DNA of 64,000 nucleotides, from positions 62,001-126,000 of the forward strand of contig NC_019942.1 in the NCBI RefSeq assembly GCF_000327505.1, in the 5' to 3' direction. This DNA is from Aciduliprofundum sp. MAR08-339. GTDB lineage: Archaea; Thermoplasmatota; Thermoplasmata; Thermoplasmatales; Aciduliprofundaceae. Below the pieces are notes generated by a model. That model ran no database searches, was not told where the DNA came from, and saw only the letters and a program-made list of their open reading frames with translations. This document shows positions 35,388 to 44,806 of the stretch, piece by piece (within the stretch, counting starts at the first letter, position 1; each line of letters begins with the position of its first letter). The translations under genes and the position numbers were made by a program.

Positions 35388-37025
35388 TCAATTTTTGGCA
35401 TCGTTTTCCTCCAGAAACCTTTGATGATACTCCTCCAGAAGTTTTCTAATGGTTTTCCCTATTTTTATGTAATCAATTTCCTTCAAATTGGCCAAGGATA
35501 TACGTGCGGAAGGGTGCAGAACCTCAAATCCTCTGCCAGGCAACAGTACAACCCCAGCCTCCTGAGCTAGGCGGATCACAAACTCCTCGGGAGGTAGTGC
35601 ATTCACAAACCAACTGGCAAACTCCCTACCGTAAAGCCGCTTCGCAAGCCTCTCAGTATCAAGCAGGGTATAGTAGTAGGCATAGTTCGTATGCTCGCTT
35701 GGCTCAATTCCCAAACCCCTGTAAAGCGCACCGTATCTGCGCTGAAGAACATGCCTCACTGCATTTTTGTATCTTTCCTGCTCATCCATGAGAGCGTAAA
35801 GGGCAAATAGAACCATCTGAACCTGCTGGGGTGTGGATAGCCCGGCAGTATGCCTTAGAGCAACGTTCCTGCTATCTGCCACAAGCCTATCTATAAATTT
35901 TAATTTTCTGGCATCTGGGGTTATTGGAGAGTATCTTCTTTCCATCTGCTCCTGTACATCTTCAGGCAATTTGCGAATGAGGGTATCAACCACATTTTTC
36001 CTGTGCATAGCAATAACACCAAGGCGCCATCCTGTGGCTCCAAAATATTTTGAGAATGAATACACGAGGATTGTGTTGTGGGGCAAAACGGTGTAAATGG
36101 ATTTAAAATTCTCCGTAAATGTAGCGTAAACATCATCTGTAATGATTAGCAGATCCTTTCTGTGTTTTTCAACTATTTTTCTGATCTTTTCAAGGGTATT
36201 CTCCTGAAGTTTGACCGATGTTGGGTTGCCAGGATTCACAATAAACAGGGCCTTAATATCCCTATCCCTTAGTTTATCCAGCTCGTCATCGGGTATCTGA
36301 AAACCGGTATCCTCACGGGAAAAAATCTCCAAGATCTCCAATCTATATGTATCAAGTTTTGGAATTTCAAGATAGGGGCTGAATATTGGCACAGCGAGGG
36401 CTATTTTATCTCCAGCATTCAGTATGTGATTTGCATGAAGGGATTCAAACAGGTAAGCCATGGCAGCGGTGCCTCCCTCCACGGCGAATAACTGGGTTTC
36501 GTCCACCAGAGAGTAGCCAAGATCATAGCCAGCACCCATCTCCTTCATAATGTACCTTGCAACTATCTTCTCGGAGAGAGAAAGCATACGTGGAGGCGAG
36601 GGGTAATCGCATCCCAAATAACCCTGGACCATCTCATGGAGAAAATCTCCCGCAGAAAGGCCAAGATAATCTCTCACGTAACTAACTGCGGAGTTCAGAA
36701 ATGCTGTTCCCCTCTCATTCCAGTGGTTTCTCACAAATATTTCAAACCTTGCCTCTATTCCCTCCCTGTCACTGTGCCCTCCAATCAGATCACCCATGTA
36801 GCCAAAGTGTCTCTCTGCCTCACTTAATGCAAATTTTCCCAGTTGCAAAAAAGCATACCTGGGAATCAAAGCCAGGAAATTCGGATTGCCCCTGCCAGCA
36901 TTGAGCATCATCCGCTCTGATTTTCTTCTGGCAATTTTAACAAGAAGTTCCTTCAACTCAAAGGGACTCAATTCTTCAAGTTTCACACCCTTAAGAGCCT
37001 TTTCCACGTCTTTTATTCTGGCCAT
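35388..37025 (-). CDS. asdA: Aspartate 4-decarboxylase / aspartate aminotransferase (AsdA family)
   Basis: 545 residues, a long fold-type I PLP enzyme. NAGRGNPNFLALIPRYAF near residue 45 and the extended N-terminal arm are typical of L-aspartate beta-decarboxylase, and SFSKYFGATGWRLG carries the PLP lysine. It converts aspartate to alanine and CO2. In bacteria the aspartate/alanine antiporter AspT is usually adjacent and the pair generates proton-motive force; no AspT is present here. GAGGTG precedes ATG 37025. A tRNA-Leu gene lies upstream on the same strand. Confidence 0.9.
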   Translation of the reverse strand: MARIKDVEKALKGVKLEELSPFELKELLVKIARRKSERMMLNAGRGNPNFLALIPRYAFLQLGKFALSEAERHFGYMGDLIGGHSDREGIEARFEIFVRNHWNERGTAFLNSAVSYVRDYLGLSAGDFLHEMVQGYLGCDYPSPPRMLSLSEKIVARYIMKEMGAGYDLGYSLVDETQLFAVEGGTAAMAYLFESLHANHILNAGDKIALAVPIFSPYLEIPKLDTYRLEILEIFSREDTGFQIPDDELDKLRDRDIKALFIVNPGNPTSVKLQENTLEKIRKIVEKHRKDLLIITDDVYATFTENFKSIYTVLPHNTILVYSFSKYFGATGWRLGVIAMHRKNVVDTLIRKLPEDVQEQMERRYSPITPDARKLKFIDRLVADSRNVALRHTAGLSTPQQVQMVLFALYALMDEQERYKNAVRHVLQRRYGALYRGLGIEPSEHTNYAYYYTLLDTERLAKRLYGREFASWFVNALPPEEFVIRLAQEAGVVLLPGRGFEVLHPSARISLANLKEIDYIKIGKTIRKLLEEYHQRFLEENDAKN

Positions 37026-37112
37026 TATAAACACCTCTCAAGCAGATCATTATCTCTTACATATCCTTCATATAAAAACATACCTCCTGGTTATGAAAAT
37101 CCAAACGCAAGT

Positions 37113-37196
37113 GCGGGGGCTGGGATTTGAACCCAGGAACCCCTACGGGACTGGCCCCTCAAGCCAGCGCCTTTGGCCAAGCTCGACAACCCCCGC
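37113..37196 (-). tRNA. tRNA-Leu (anticodon GAG)
   Basis: 84 bases, class II. Acceptor GCGGGGG/CCCCCGC; anticodon stem CTGGC/GCCAG with loop TTGAGGG (anticodon GAG); long variable arm TCCCGTAGGGGTTCC; T-arm CTGGG-TTCAAAT-CCCAG. CCA not encoded. TATA-like AAATTAATATG about 30 bases upstream on the minus strand. Confidence 0.93.
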
Positions 37197-37225
37197 TCTG
37201 AGGGGATTATGAATAACATATTAAT

Positions 37226-38104
37226 TTATCTTTCGCTCAAGTTTATGCTCATACCTGCGTGGAGTTTATGGAATTTATCCCCAAATGCTTCTGAAAATTC
37301 ACATTCTGCTCGCAAACCCGTGCAGTGACCAGTGTAAATCTCCTTCACTCCCATATCCAGCAAATCTCTAACAGTTCTCTTTATGCGTTTCTCACTTGCA
37401 TTCACAAGGTGAAATCCACCAATAACCGCGCGGACATCCTTCATACCTGTAATCTCCACTGCTCTTTTCACCATGCCAACAATTCCGGGATGTGAGCACC
37501 CTCCTACCACCACAAGCCCACCCTCAGTTATCATAGCCAGACCGATCTCATCCTCCATAAAGTCCGGAAGGTACTGATTATCCTTTTTCATAAAAACTCC
37601 TGTGCTCTTCATTACCTCGTAATCAACCCTGTTCCCATTTAAAATCTCTCCAAGAGTCCAAACACCCGGGAGAATCTTCCACGGCTCCCTACGAAGAATC
37701 CACCTTGCGCCAAGCGTCTCAGCCCTCTCGCGCATATCCATTGGAGGACCTATGTAACGGGTTTCCTTTCCAACCGCGTATGATTCTTTGAAAATATCGG
37801 GATGTGCAATCACATTCACCTCCTTCCCCATCTTTTCCAGCACGCCCAGCAGTCCTCCAGTATGGTCGTAATGGCTGTGGGAAAGGACTATGCTCTCCAA
37901 GGACCCAAGATCCAGAGCAAGCATCTGGGCGTTGAAAAGCACTGGCTCTGCATGGTTTCCCGTATCAAACAGAATTCTGTGCTCTTCCAGACCCATTTTC
38001 ATTTCAATAAAGAAGGATATGCCATGCTGGGCCCAGAACCTGCTGCTGTACCCCGCAAAATCTTCGGCAAGAACGTGTATGCATACATCTGATATTCCCT
38101 GCAT
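37226..38104 (-). CDS. Metallo-beta-lactamase-fold protein, beta-RFAP/DHPS-like (MJ0301 type)
   Basis: 292 residues. VLSHSHYDHTGGL (about 75-87), VVVGGCSHPGI near 200 and YTGHCTGLRAE near 265 are the metal-binding and family motifs of the group often annotated as dihydropterin-ribofuranosylaminobenzene-phosphate synthase. A pterin role would fit with the DHPS gene at 1822, but the archaeal annotation is not firmly proven. Diverges from the NUDIX gene. Confidence 0.8.
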   Translation of the reverse strand: MQGISDVCIHVLAEDFAGYSSRFWAQHGISFFIEMKMGLEEHRILFDTGNHAEPVLFNAQMLALDLGSLESIVLSHSHYDHTGGLLGVLEKMGKEVNVIAHPDIFKESYAVGKETRYIGPPMDMRERAETLGARWILRREPWKILPGVWTLGEILNGNRVDYEVMKSTGVFMKKDNQYLPDFMEDEIGLAMITEGGLVVVGGCSHPGIVGMVKRAVEITGMKDVRAVIGGFHLVNASEKRIKRTVRDLLDMGVKEIYTGHCTGLRAECEFSEAFGDKFHKLHAGMSINLSER

Positions 38105-38147
38105 AAAGATAAAATGCACACATTTTACTTATCCTTTTCCGCACCAA

Positions 38148-38160
38148 AAAATATAAATTT
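38148..38160 (+). promoter_or_regulatory. TATA box of the NUDIX gene
   Basis: AAAATATAAATTT lies about 25 bases before ATG 38180 and shows that the longer frame starting at 38114 is not used. Confidence 0.5.
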
Positions 38161-38179
38161 AGCGGTAGAATGTAAAACT

Positions 38180-38599
38180 ATGAGAAGGGAGAAGTCCGCA
38201 GGGGCCGTTGTGTTCAATACAAAAACGAGAAAATATCTCATACTGCACTATCCAACAGGGCACTGGGACTTCCCCAAGGGCCACGTGGAGAAGGGGGAGG
38301 ATGAGACAAAGGCGGCCATGAGAGAGATATTTGAGGAAACGGGAATAGAGGTGGACCTAATTTTCGGATTCAGGGAGATCGTAAGGTACCACTTCAGAGA
38401 GGGAGGAACACTGGTGGAAAAGACCGTGATTTATTTTCTGGGTACAACAGAGAAGGAGGAGGTACGACTATCCTACGAACACGATGGTTATCAATGGCTC
38501 AATTACAGAGATGCGCTTAATAGGATAACCTATGAATCATCAAAAAAAGTGTTGGTAAAGGCGCATCTGTTCCTGCAGAAGATGGGCTACGACTCATAG
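38180..38599 (+). CDS. NUDIX hydrolase, probable diadenosine tetraphosphatase
   Basis: 139 residues. Complete NUDIX box GHVEKGEDETKAAMREIFEETGI (about 32-54). The early SAGAVVFNTKTRKYLILHYPTGHWDFPKG fits the Ap4A hydrolase subgroup, which removes dinucleoside polyphosphates made by aminoacyl-tRNA synthetases. Leaderless start at 38180. Its last 13 bases overlap the opposing amidohydrolase gene. Confidence 0.88.
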   Translation: MRREKSAGAVVFNTKTRKYLILHYPTGHWDFPKGHVEKGEDETKAAMREIFEETGIEVDLIFGFREIVRYHFREGGTLVEKTVIYFLGTTEKEEVRLSYEHDGYQWLNYRDALNRITYESSKKVLVKAHLFLQKMGYDS

Positions 38600-39723
38600 A
38601 TCACCCTACCCTCACCTATGCTCATTATTGGCCAAGATTCCATGCTAAGGGGCTCACCGTTCCAAATGACCATTGAGGCTTTGTAACCCTTACTTATCTT
38701 TCCTATTTTCTTAGCCCCAATTATATCTGCGGCATTTCCGGAAATCAGTGCGATGACCTGCTCCCGGGTCATACCGAACCTGCGGAAGAAGCGCAGTTGA
38801 AGATACAGGTTCCTCTGCAGAACAACAGGGTGATCACTCATAACTGCAAATCTCAAACCGGAATCAACAATGAACCTTATGTTATGCCATGATTCGTTCT
38901 TCAATTCAACCTTGTAGGAGAATGAATCCACTGGTCCGTAGATCACATCCATTCCCATTCTCTTCACCTTTTCCCAGAGTTCTGGAGAGTGCACATCACA
39001 ACCGTGATTTATAACGGCACGAATTCCAAACTCATTGACGAGGTTCATGAGGGTGATGATATCATCCTCCTTGTGCACATGCACCATCAGCGGCATCTTC
39101 CCATCCAGTATTGAAATGAATATCTCTGTGAGGGGCTCAACCTCCTCAGGCTCCTTCTTTCCCTTGTTAAGCAAAGATTTTGTTTTCTTGGCCTTCATAA
39201 GCTCCTCCCGGAGCATGGCAATTGCACCCATCCGCGTGGTGGGTCTCGTGCCTTTCCAGTCGGTGGTGCTGCGTGGATTGTATCCAAGGGCAGCTTTTAT
39301 CCCCACATTCTTAACGAATGCATCGCCTATATCCCTCGCAAAATTGCGAATAAGCGCAGTATAACCACCAATTATGTTCCCGCTACCGGGCATCACATGG
39401 GAGTACAGCACACCAAATTCAACGCTCTCCCTAAAGGCAGGATCATCCATGTAAATGGAGTGAATTGCATTGACAAGGGGATATATTGCGTTCATCTGCT
39501 CATTTGTCTCATCCTCCTGATAGGGCTCCCCGCTCCTTGCCATACCTATGTGGCAGTGGGGATCTATGAAACCTGGAGTTACGATGCCTTCTCCAATCAC
39601 CTCGGCTCCACCACGTTCCCTGGATATGCCCTTTATTTCATCCTCCTCAAAAAGCACATAGACGTCCTTTCTGGCCTTCGCTCCCGTACCATCATAAAGA
39701 ACCTTTGCTTTTATGGCCTTCAT
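38587..39723 (-). CDS. Metal-dependent amidohydrolase
   Basis: 378 residues. Ligand motif GFIDPHCHIGMA (about 52-62), a second His pair in MVHVHKEDD (near 214), an HGCD site near 243 and VMSDHPVVL (near 297) trace a complete amidohydrolase barrel; the flanking strands form the usual beta-sandwich (KASMVIWNGEP). Similar to imidazolonepropionase-like/dihydroorotase-like hydrolases. Substrate unknown. Confidence 0.85.
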   Translation of the reverse strand: MKAIKAKVLYDGTGAKARKDVYVLFEEDEIKGISRERGGAEVIGEGIVTPGFIDPHCHIGMARSGEPYQEDETNEQMNAIYPLVNAIHSIYMDDPAFRESVEFGVLYSHVMPGSGNIIGGYTALIRNFARDIGDAFVKNVGIKAALGYNPRSTTDWKGTRPTTRMGAIAMLREELMKAKKTKSLLNKGKKEPEEVEPLTEIFISILDGKMPLMVHVHKEDDIITLMNLVNEFGIRAVINHGCDVHSPELWEKVKRMGMDVIYGPVDSFSYKVELKNESWHNIRFIVDSGLRFAVMSDHPVVLQRNLYLQLRFFRRFGMTREQVIALISGNAADIIGAKKIGKISKGYKASMVIWNGEPLSMESWPIMSIGEGRVIYES

Positions 39724-39797
39724 AGTGGAGTAATCGCACAGTGGTGCATTAACCTTTTCATGGGAATTTTAAAATATGAGATTGAAGATTTGTATGC

Positions 39798-40451
39798 ATG
39801 GAAGTGGCAATTGTGACGGGTGCAAGCAGGGGCATTGGCAGGGCAACAGCATTGAAACTTGCAGAGGAATACGCCGTTGTGGTGAACTACCACCACCAGG
39901 AGAGCAGGGCTATGGAGGTTGTTGCAGCCATTGAAAATAAAGGGGGAAAGGCAATAGCGGTTCAGGGAGACGTGAGCAACTACGAAGATGCAAAGAGGAT
40001 CGTGGAGAATTCCACAGAGATGGGAAAATTGAAGATTCTGGTGAACAACGCTGGTGTTTATGATGTGAAACCTTTCATAAGAACCCTGCCAAGCGAGTGG
40101 GAGCGCATATTTCAGGTCAACGTTTTTGGCATGTTTAATATGATACACGCATCAATTGAGCACATGGAGTGGGGCAAGATCGTTAATATAGCATCAATAA
40201 TCGGTCTTCACCCAATGGCACGGGCTGCACCCTACTGCTCTTCCAAGGCCGCTGTGATTGCACTCACAAAATCTCTGGCTCAGGAACTGGGACCGAAGAT
40301 AAAGGTAATGTGCGTTGCCCCGGGCCCCACGGATACGGATATGCTCAGAAGAATCCACGGTCCCATGCCGGCAGATCCTCCAGAGAAGGTGGCAAACGTG
40401 ATAATGGAAATCATAAAATCAGGAGTTGAAGGAGAGTGCAGGGTGGTTTAA
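39798..40451 (+). CDS. Short-chain dehydrogenase/reductase (FabG-like)
   Basis: 217 residues. TGASRGIGRATALKL binds NAD(P), NNAGV is the structural motif, and the catalytic set is Ser in NIASIIG with Y-x-x-x-K in YCSSKAAV. The protein is shorter than typical 245-residue FabG and lacks most of the C-terminal substrate loop, so substrate cannot be assigned. Converges with the Cys-rich small gene by 4 bases. Confidence 0.9.
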   Translation: MEVAIVTGASRGIGRATALKLAEEYAVVVNYHHQESRAMEVVAAIENKGGKAIAVQGDVSNYEDAKRIVENSTEMGKLKILVNNAGVYDVKPFIRTLPSEWERIFQVNVFGMFNMIHASIEHMEWGKIVNIASIIGLHPMARAAPYCSSKAAVIALTKSLAQELGPKIKVMCVAPGPTDTDMLRRIHGPMPADPPEKVANVIMEIIKSGVEGECRVV

Positions 40452-40684
40452 TCGAATAGAACGAGTTCTTCCTCCTCTATCCACTCCTTATAGTGGGGGC
40501 ATTTTTTGTTCTTTCCATCGCAGGTGAATATGTGCAATTTCTTACAGTACCCGTCACGCCAGTATGCACATACTCCCTCAGGAACCATGTACTTTCCATA
40601 ATCCTCGCACTTCTCCTCTATGCACTTGAATCCCTTATACCGGCCATGGCAAATGCCCTCGTCATCTATAAAAATGCACTTCAT
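40448..40684 (-). CDS. Cysteine-rich small protein, unknown function
   Basis: 78 residues with eight Cys (3, 12, 21, 26, 39, 47, 55, 62) and several Tyr/Trp, followed by an acidic tail EEEELVLFD. The spacing suggests metal binding, perhaps two four-Cys sites. It begins directly downstream of tRNA-Arg on the same strand and may be transcribed with it. No family recognised. Confidence 0.6.
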   Translation of the reverse strand: MKCIFIDDEGICHGRYKGFKCIEEKCEDYGKYMVPEGVCAYWRDGYCKKLHIFTCDGKNKKCPHYKEWIEEEELVLFD

Positions 40685-40690
40685 TCAGCG

Positions 40691-40764
40691 GGCGCGGCGG
40701 GATTCGAACCCGCGACTTGCAGCTTAGGAGGCTGCCGCCATATCCTGGCTAGGCCACGCGCCCC
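40691..40764 (-). tRNA. tRNA-Arg (anticodon CCT)
   Basis: 74 bases. Acceptor GGGCGCG/CGCGCCC; anticodon stem GCAGC/GCTGC with loop CTCCTAA (anticodon CCT); T-arm GCGGG-TTCGAAT-CCCGC. CCA not encoded. A long open frame on the plus strand crosses this gene but is not real. Confidence 0.93.
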
Positions 40765-40840
40765 AATGGGTATTGGGATTTCCCTTATAAAAAATTCGCT
40801 CATGGAAAATCATAATATACGGGAAAATTATGGCTACCGT

Positions 40841-41278
40841 ATGAGAAAAGGGCTGCTGTATATCGGCCTTGCACTGATAATCATAGGATTTGGAGCCTAC
40901 ATTTTGTTTCCATCGCACGTGTTCACCCCCGCCTATTCGGTTGATTCAGAAAACTACAAGGTCGGAGAGAAGATCACCGTTTACGGAGTGATCACGGATA
41001 TGAGATACTCGCAAATTCTGAATGCAACGATCATAGAACTGGATGGAAAATTGGATGTACTTGCCCACGGGAACATTGAAGGGTGCCACATTGGAGACGA
41101 GGTTTACATGACGATAAAGAAAACGTCAGCAGTGAGCGTTGGAACTTTCCAGATAACCTACTGGAGCAAGGAGAGAAGCGAGATGGGAAAGGTGAAATTC
41201 TACAGAGATCTATCTGAGGGCACTGCCATTCTTGGAATAATCCTTGTGATTGCAGGTGCTGTACTGCGTAGAGAATGA
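40841..41278 (+). CDS. Membrane protein with two helices flanking a beta-rich domain
   Basis: 145 residues: an N-terminal membrane helix (about 5-24), a central extracytoplasmic beta domain of about 95 residues (YKVGEKITVYGVITDMR...) that looks like a small OB or barrel fold, and a C-terminal helix (GTAILGIILVIAGAVL). Function unknown. TATA-like CATAATATAC about 26 bases upstream supports leaderless ATG 40841. Confidence 0.6.
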   Translation: MRKGLLYIGLALIIIGFGAYILFPSHVFTPAYSVDSENYKVGEKITVYGVITDMRYSQILNATIIELDGKLDVLAHGNIEGCHIGDEVYMTIKKTSAVSVGTFQITYWSKERSEMGKVKFYRDLSEGTAILGIILVIAGAVLRRE

Positions 41279-41325
41279 GAAAATTTTTATATTCTCTCAC
41301 AATTCCCCCACTTGAGGTGATATAG

Positions 41326-41532
<207 letters not shown>

Positions 41533-41568
41533 AGGAAAATTTATTAAAACCCTTTACTTTTCCCTTTT

Positions 41569-42144
41569 ATGCTTCTTATTGTTAGCGAGTATTTTAAGAA
41601 CTTCCCTGCAAGGAAAAAGGTAGCCGAATTATTGGTAAATCTTGGCATATCGGTTAGAAATTCTAAACTGTACATCGGAGATGTGGATGTGCCAGTAAAT
41701 TCCATAGCCGAAGTAGCGGGAGTGAACCGCAAAATAGTTTATCACACCATTGATTACATTGAAAAAACCTATGAGTTGAGAAGCATATTTGAGAGACTGG
41801 AACCTAAACTCTCTCTATCAAAGGTTGCACCCATAATGGGCTGGGAAGTTCTTGAGATAGAGTTCAAAAAGCCAAAATACGGGTGTCTGCTGGAGAGGAT
41901 ATTCAAGATTTTAAGTGATTCCTCCTGTGAGATAAGGCAAATAATAGGCGAGCGGCTATGGACAAATGGGAGTAAGGTTACCATCGTGCTGGAAAAACCG
42001 ATTAGCATGGATGCCGTTGGCCTCATAAGAAAACTTGATGGGGTTGAGACAATAACCCTGCACACCTCCGAGATGGATAAACAAAAGATAGTGTGCAGTT
42101 ACTGCAAGGTGAAGTACTGCCCAAGAAAGATATCGATAAGGTAA
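41569..42144 (+). CDS. ACT-domain regulator of amino acid metabolism (COG2150-like)
   Basis: 191 residues. N-terminal helix-turn-helix-like region (ARKKVAELLVNLGISVRN, then SIAEVAGVNRKIVYHTIDYI), a central ACT-like ligand domain (about 95-170) and a C-terminal Cys cluster CSYCKVKYC that may hold a metal. Predicted transcription or metabolic regulator responding to an amino acid. TATA-like TTTATTAAAA about 30 bases before the start. Confidence 0.75.
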   Translation: MLLIVSEYFKNFPARKKVAELLVNLGISVRNSKLYIGDVDVPVNSIAEVAGVNRKIVYHTIDYIEKTYELRSIFERLEPKLSLSKVAPIMGWEVLEIEFKKPKYGCLLERIFKILSDSSCEIRQIIGERLWTNGSKVTIVLEKPISMDAVGLIRKLDGVETITLHTSEMDKQKIVCSYCKVKYCPRKISIR

Positions 42145-42149
42145 ATGAC

Positions 42150-44456
42150 CTATTCTCTTTTTGAAATGTACCTCTTTTTGTAAATAACAATACAAATGAA
42201 AATGGCCGTTAAAGCCATTCCCAAAATTTCCAAATCTATCCAAATATAATCCCCACCAGAGGATTCTTTACCCCAATTCTTATTTGGAACATTATAGGAT
42301 ATGGTGACCATCTCACTTGGATCGCTCTCTCCTATGGCATTTACCGCAGTTACATAGAAAACATACACCCCAGGATATTTGGGGGTGTAATTGTAGTAGA
42401 GAATTTTATTACGATACGGATAAATTCTAGCTATCAACTCTCCATTGCAGTATACCCTGTATTCAAAAATCTCCCAGCCACCGTTATCTCTGGAGGCGTT
42501 CCACGTTATATTAATATGATTTCCCTCATTGATCACCGTAAGATTTAAAGGTGGAGAGGGAATTGCACCTGCACGACCAATAACCTCCTTGGACTTTGGA
42601 CCCTCTCCATACTTGTTAACCGCACTTACACCATATAAGTAGGAGGCCCCATTTGTCACATTGGCATCCACATAATACAACTGTGCCGCAGGAACCACGG
42701 CAATCAACACCCAACTCAGTGGCCCTTGTGGGCATGGAGGGGGGAAGATATAGAGTGCACGGTATACTTTGTAATACTCAACATCAGAAGCCCCCTTATT
42801 TAGAGGTGGTTCCCAAGAAATATAAATATATCCTCTCTCGCTGTGTGTCCTTAAATTTAATGGCTTCCCGGGGACTCCTGGAACTCCTCTAACAACATTG
42901 CTTCTTAAACTCTCTTTTTCAGAGTTGAATGCGGTAACGTAATATTCATATTTCACCCCGTTCATAACAGATGTATCATTGTAATATAATCTCGTGGCCG
43001 GCAATGTGGCAATACCCTTACCATTTCTGTAAATTATGTATCCAACTATGGGCGATGAGCCATTCCCCACAGGAGAGCGCCATGATATATTTAGATACCC
43101 ATCGCCATATATGAGCCTTAATTTTCTAGGTGGAGTGGGTTCAATTTTGTAGTTCGTTGGTATGTATTTGAGTGGATAATAGTCAATCCCCTTCCCAATT
43201 TTATATGGATAATCAACAATGCCATCTCCATTTTTATCGTTGGTATCGTTGTTTCTGGCCCAATCATCCCAGTAATTTCCGTATCCAGAAGGATCGTACC
43301 ACCTCGCAGCACCATCTTCATCATAGGCCTGAATTAGAGAGCTGTTATATTTATCCCCCGAACCACGATTGTAAAAGAATGAATTGTTGTATATTTCTAT
43401 GGATTTACCTCGTGAAACATCAATTCCCATACCGTTAAACGCTATCAGATTTTTCACAATAAGAATATTTTGAGAATCATACACCTCAATACCCTCAAAA
43501 TCATTATAGGTGATCCTATTGCTCTCAACAACTGCGCCCACATCATAAATGAAGCTTACTCCTTCCCCTGAACTGATAGATATATCATTTTTATCCAAAG
43601 TAATATTCTTTCCATTTGTAACTTGTATCCCATAACAATCAGAATTCATTATTTTGTTTCCCCTGATCATAGCTTCCTCAGGAGATTCAAGGCTAATTCC
43701 ATAACATTGGGATTTCCCACCCATAATGGTATTGTTCTCTATCAAAATGAACTTGGATAGGTCCATCCACATTGCTTCCCGCGGCCTATCTGAATACTTC
43801 AAGCCTCTTTTAACCTTTATTTCATTCTTGATAATCTTCAAGTGTGCAGAGAATTCAAATAATATGCCCCCCTCTTTGTAGTAAGATATGGTATTGTTGA
43901 GCAAGGTAATATTGGTCACATAACGACCGAGTACAAAACTTTCTCCCCTCTCAAAATAATTGTCAGAGATTTTAACATTTTCAGATCGTTTAATATACAC
44001 TCCGCCTTCGTCTTCTGCATAAAACTCATTATGCACCACATCCACATTTGAAGACTCATAAATGGAAATGGCCATTTCATCCTTATAGAAGATATTGTTC
44101 TCAATCACGGCATTTGCCACATTGTAAAGTTTAATCCCCGAAATTATATTTTCGTTATCGTTATGAGCAAAGGAAATGTTGCAGTTTCTTATTATAAAAT
44201 GCACCGTGGTGTTTGATATAAATATTCCATTAGTCTGAAAAGGCACCTTCATCGTAATGTTCTTTATTATGTACGGGTTTTCAGCGCTTCCATCTCCCGA
44301 CCAGTTCATTTTACTAGCCCATTCCCGAAACTCCTCATTTCCATTGATTCCGGTCACATTCTCCGTATATTGAGAAAACCCCAGTGATATCTGATGGGAG
44401 GATAACAAAAATATAACCACGAAAAGCAAACCTACAAATCTAATCGCCCCGTGCAT
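42150..44456 (-). CDS. Secreted right-handed beta-helix (NosD-like) protein with fibronectin type III repeats and membrane anchor
   Basis: 768 residues. Signal peptide (1-25), a NosD/parallel beta-helix region (about 60-400) of repeated Asn-rich rungs (VIENNIF, VVHNEFY, KISDNYF), a spacer with a DTNDKNGDGIVDYPY calcium-type loop, three FN3 domains (about 430-710; PPRKLRL, PGKPLNLR, PPLNLTV) and a C-terminal membrane helix with basic tail. Cell-surface protein, perhaps carbohydrate- or adhesion-related. Many N-x-S/T sites. Own promoter TTATTTATTT. Confidence 0.85.
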   Translation of the reverse strand: MHGAIRFVGLLFVVIFLLSSHQISLGFSQYTENVTGINGNEEFREWASKMNWSGDGSAENPYIIKNITMKVPFQTNGIFISNTTVHFIIRNCNISFAHNDNENIISGIKLYNVANAVIENNIFYKDEMAISIYESSNVDVVHNEFYAEDEGGVYIKRSENVKISDNYFERGESFVLGRYVTNITLLNNTISYYKEGGILFEFSAHLKIIKNEIKVKRGLKYSDRPREAMWMDLSKFILIENNTIMGGKSQCYGISLESPEEAMIRGNKIMNSDCYGIQVTNGKNITLDKNDISISSGEGVSFIYDVGAVVESNRITYNDFEGIEVYDSQNILIVKNLIAFNGMGIDVSRGKSIEIYNNSFFYNRGSGDKYNSSLIQAYDEDGAARWYDPSGYGNYWDDWARNNDTNDKNGDGIVDYPYKIGKGIDYYPLKYIPTNYKIEPTPPRKLRLIYGDGYLNISWRSPVGNGSSPIVGYIIYRNGKGIATLPATRLYYNDTSVMNGVKYEYYVTAFNSEKESLRSNVVRGVPGVPGKPLNLRTHSERGYIYISWEPPLNKGASDVEYYKVYRALYIFPPPCPQGPLSWVLIAVVPAAQLYYVDANVTNGASYLYGVSAVNKYGEGPKSKEVIGRAGAIPSPPLNLTVINEGNHINITWNASRDNGGWEIFEYRVYCNGELIARIYPYRNKILYYNYTPKYPGVYVFYVTAVNAIGESDPSEMVTISYNVPNKNWGKESSGGDYIWIDLEILGMALTAIFICIVIYKKRYISKRE

Positions 44457-44539
44457 AGAGTAAAAGAGATTTACTCAAATAAATAACTTTCCCAAACTGC
44501 ACCGATGAATATAAATCCCATCAAACTTTATGGACAATT

Positions 44540-44806
44540 ATGACAGACATTGATGAACTTATGGACGAGATCGAAGGGCTTAAACTCGAAATTAATGCCC
44601 TGCGGAAGGAGATCAAGGAAATCCCTCCACACAAGCACTGCCTCAACTGCGGAATTGCCATTCCTCCTGACAAGGATTTCTGCTCAAAGAAGTGTGAGGA
44701 CCAGTGGAACATGATGATCAAGAAAAAGAAGAGATTCACCTACATATGGCTCCTGTTCCTGGGAATCCTGTTCGTGATCCTCATGTTAAGCTACGGTGGG
44801 TTATGA
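44540..44806 (+). CDS. DUF2116-type zinc-binding membrane-anchored small protein
   Basis: 88 residues: coiled-coil N-terminus (IDELMDEIEGLKLEINALRKEI), zinc site HCLNCG...DFCSKKCEDQW (about 34-55) and one C-terminal membrane helix (WLLFLGILFVILML). The zinc motif matches DUF2116. Leaderless: AATATAAATC about 25-30 bases upstream. Overlaps the coaD start by ATGA. Confidence 0.8.
   Translation: MTDIDELMDEIEGLKLEINALRKEIKEIPPHKHCLNCGIAIPPDKDFCSKKCEDQWNMMIKKKKRFTYIWLLFLGILFVILMLSYGGL

Noticed and set aside
40493-40840. N-terminal extension of the membrane protein gene at 40841
   Set aside because: It would run through the Cys-rich gene and the tRNA-Arg gene; a TATA box 26 bases before ATG 40841 supports the short form.
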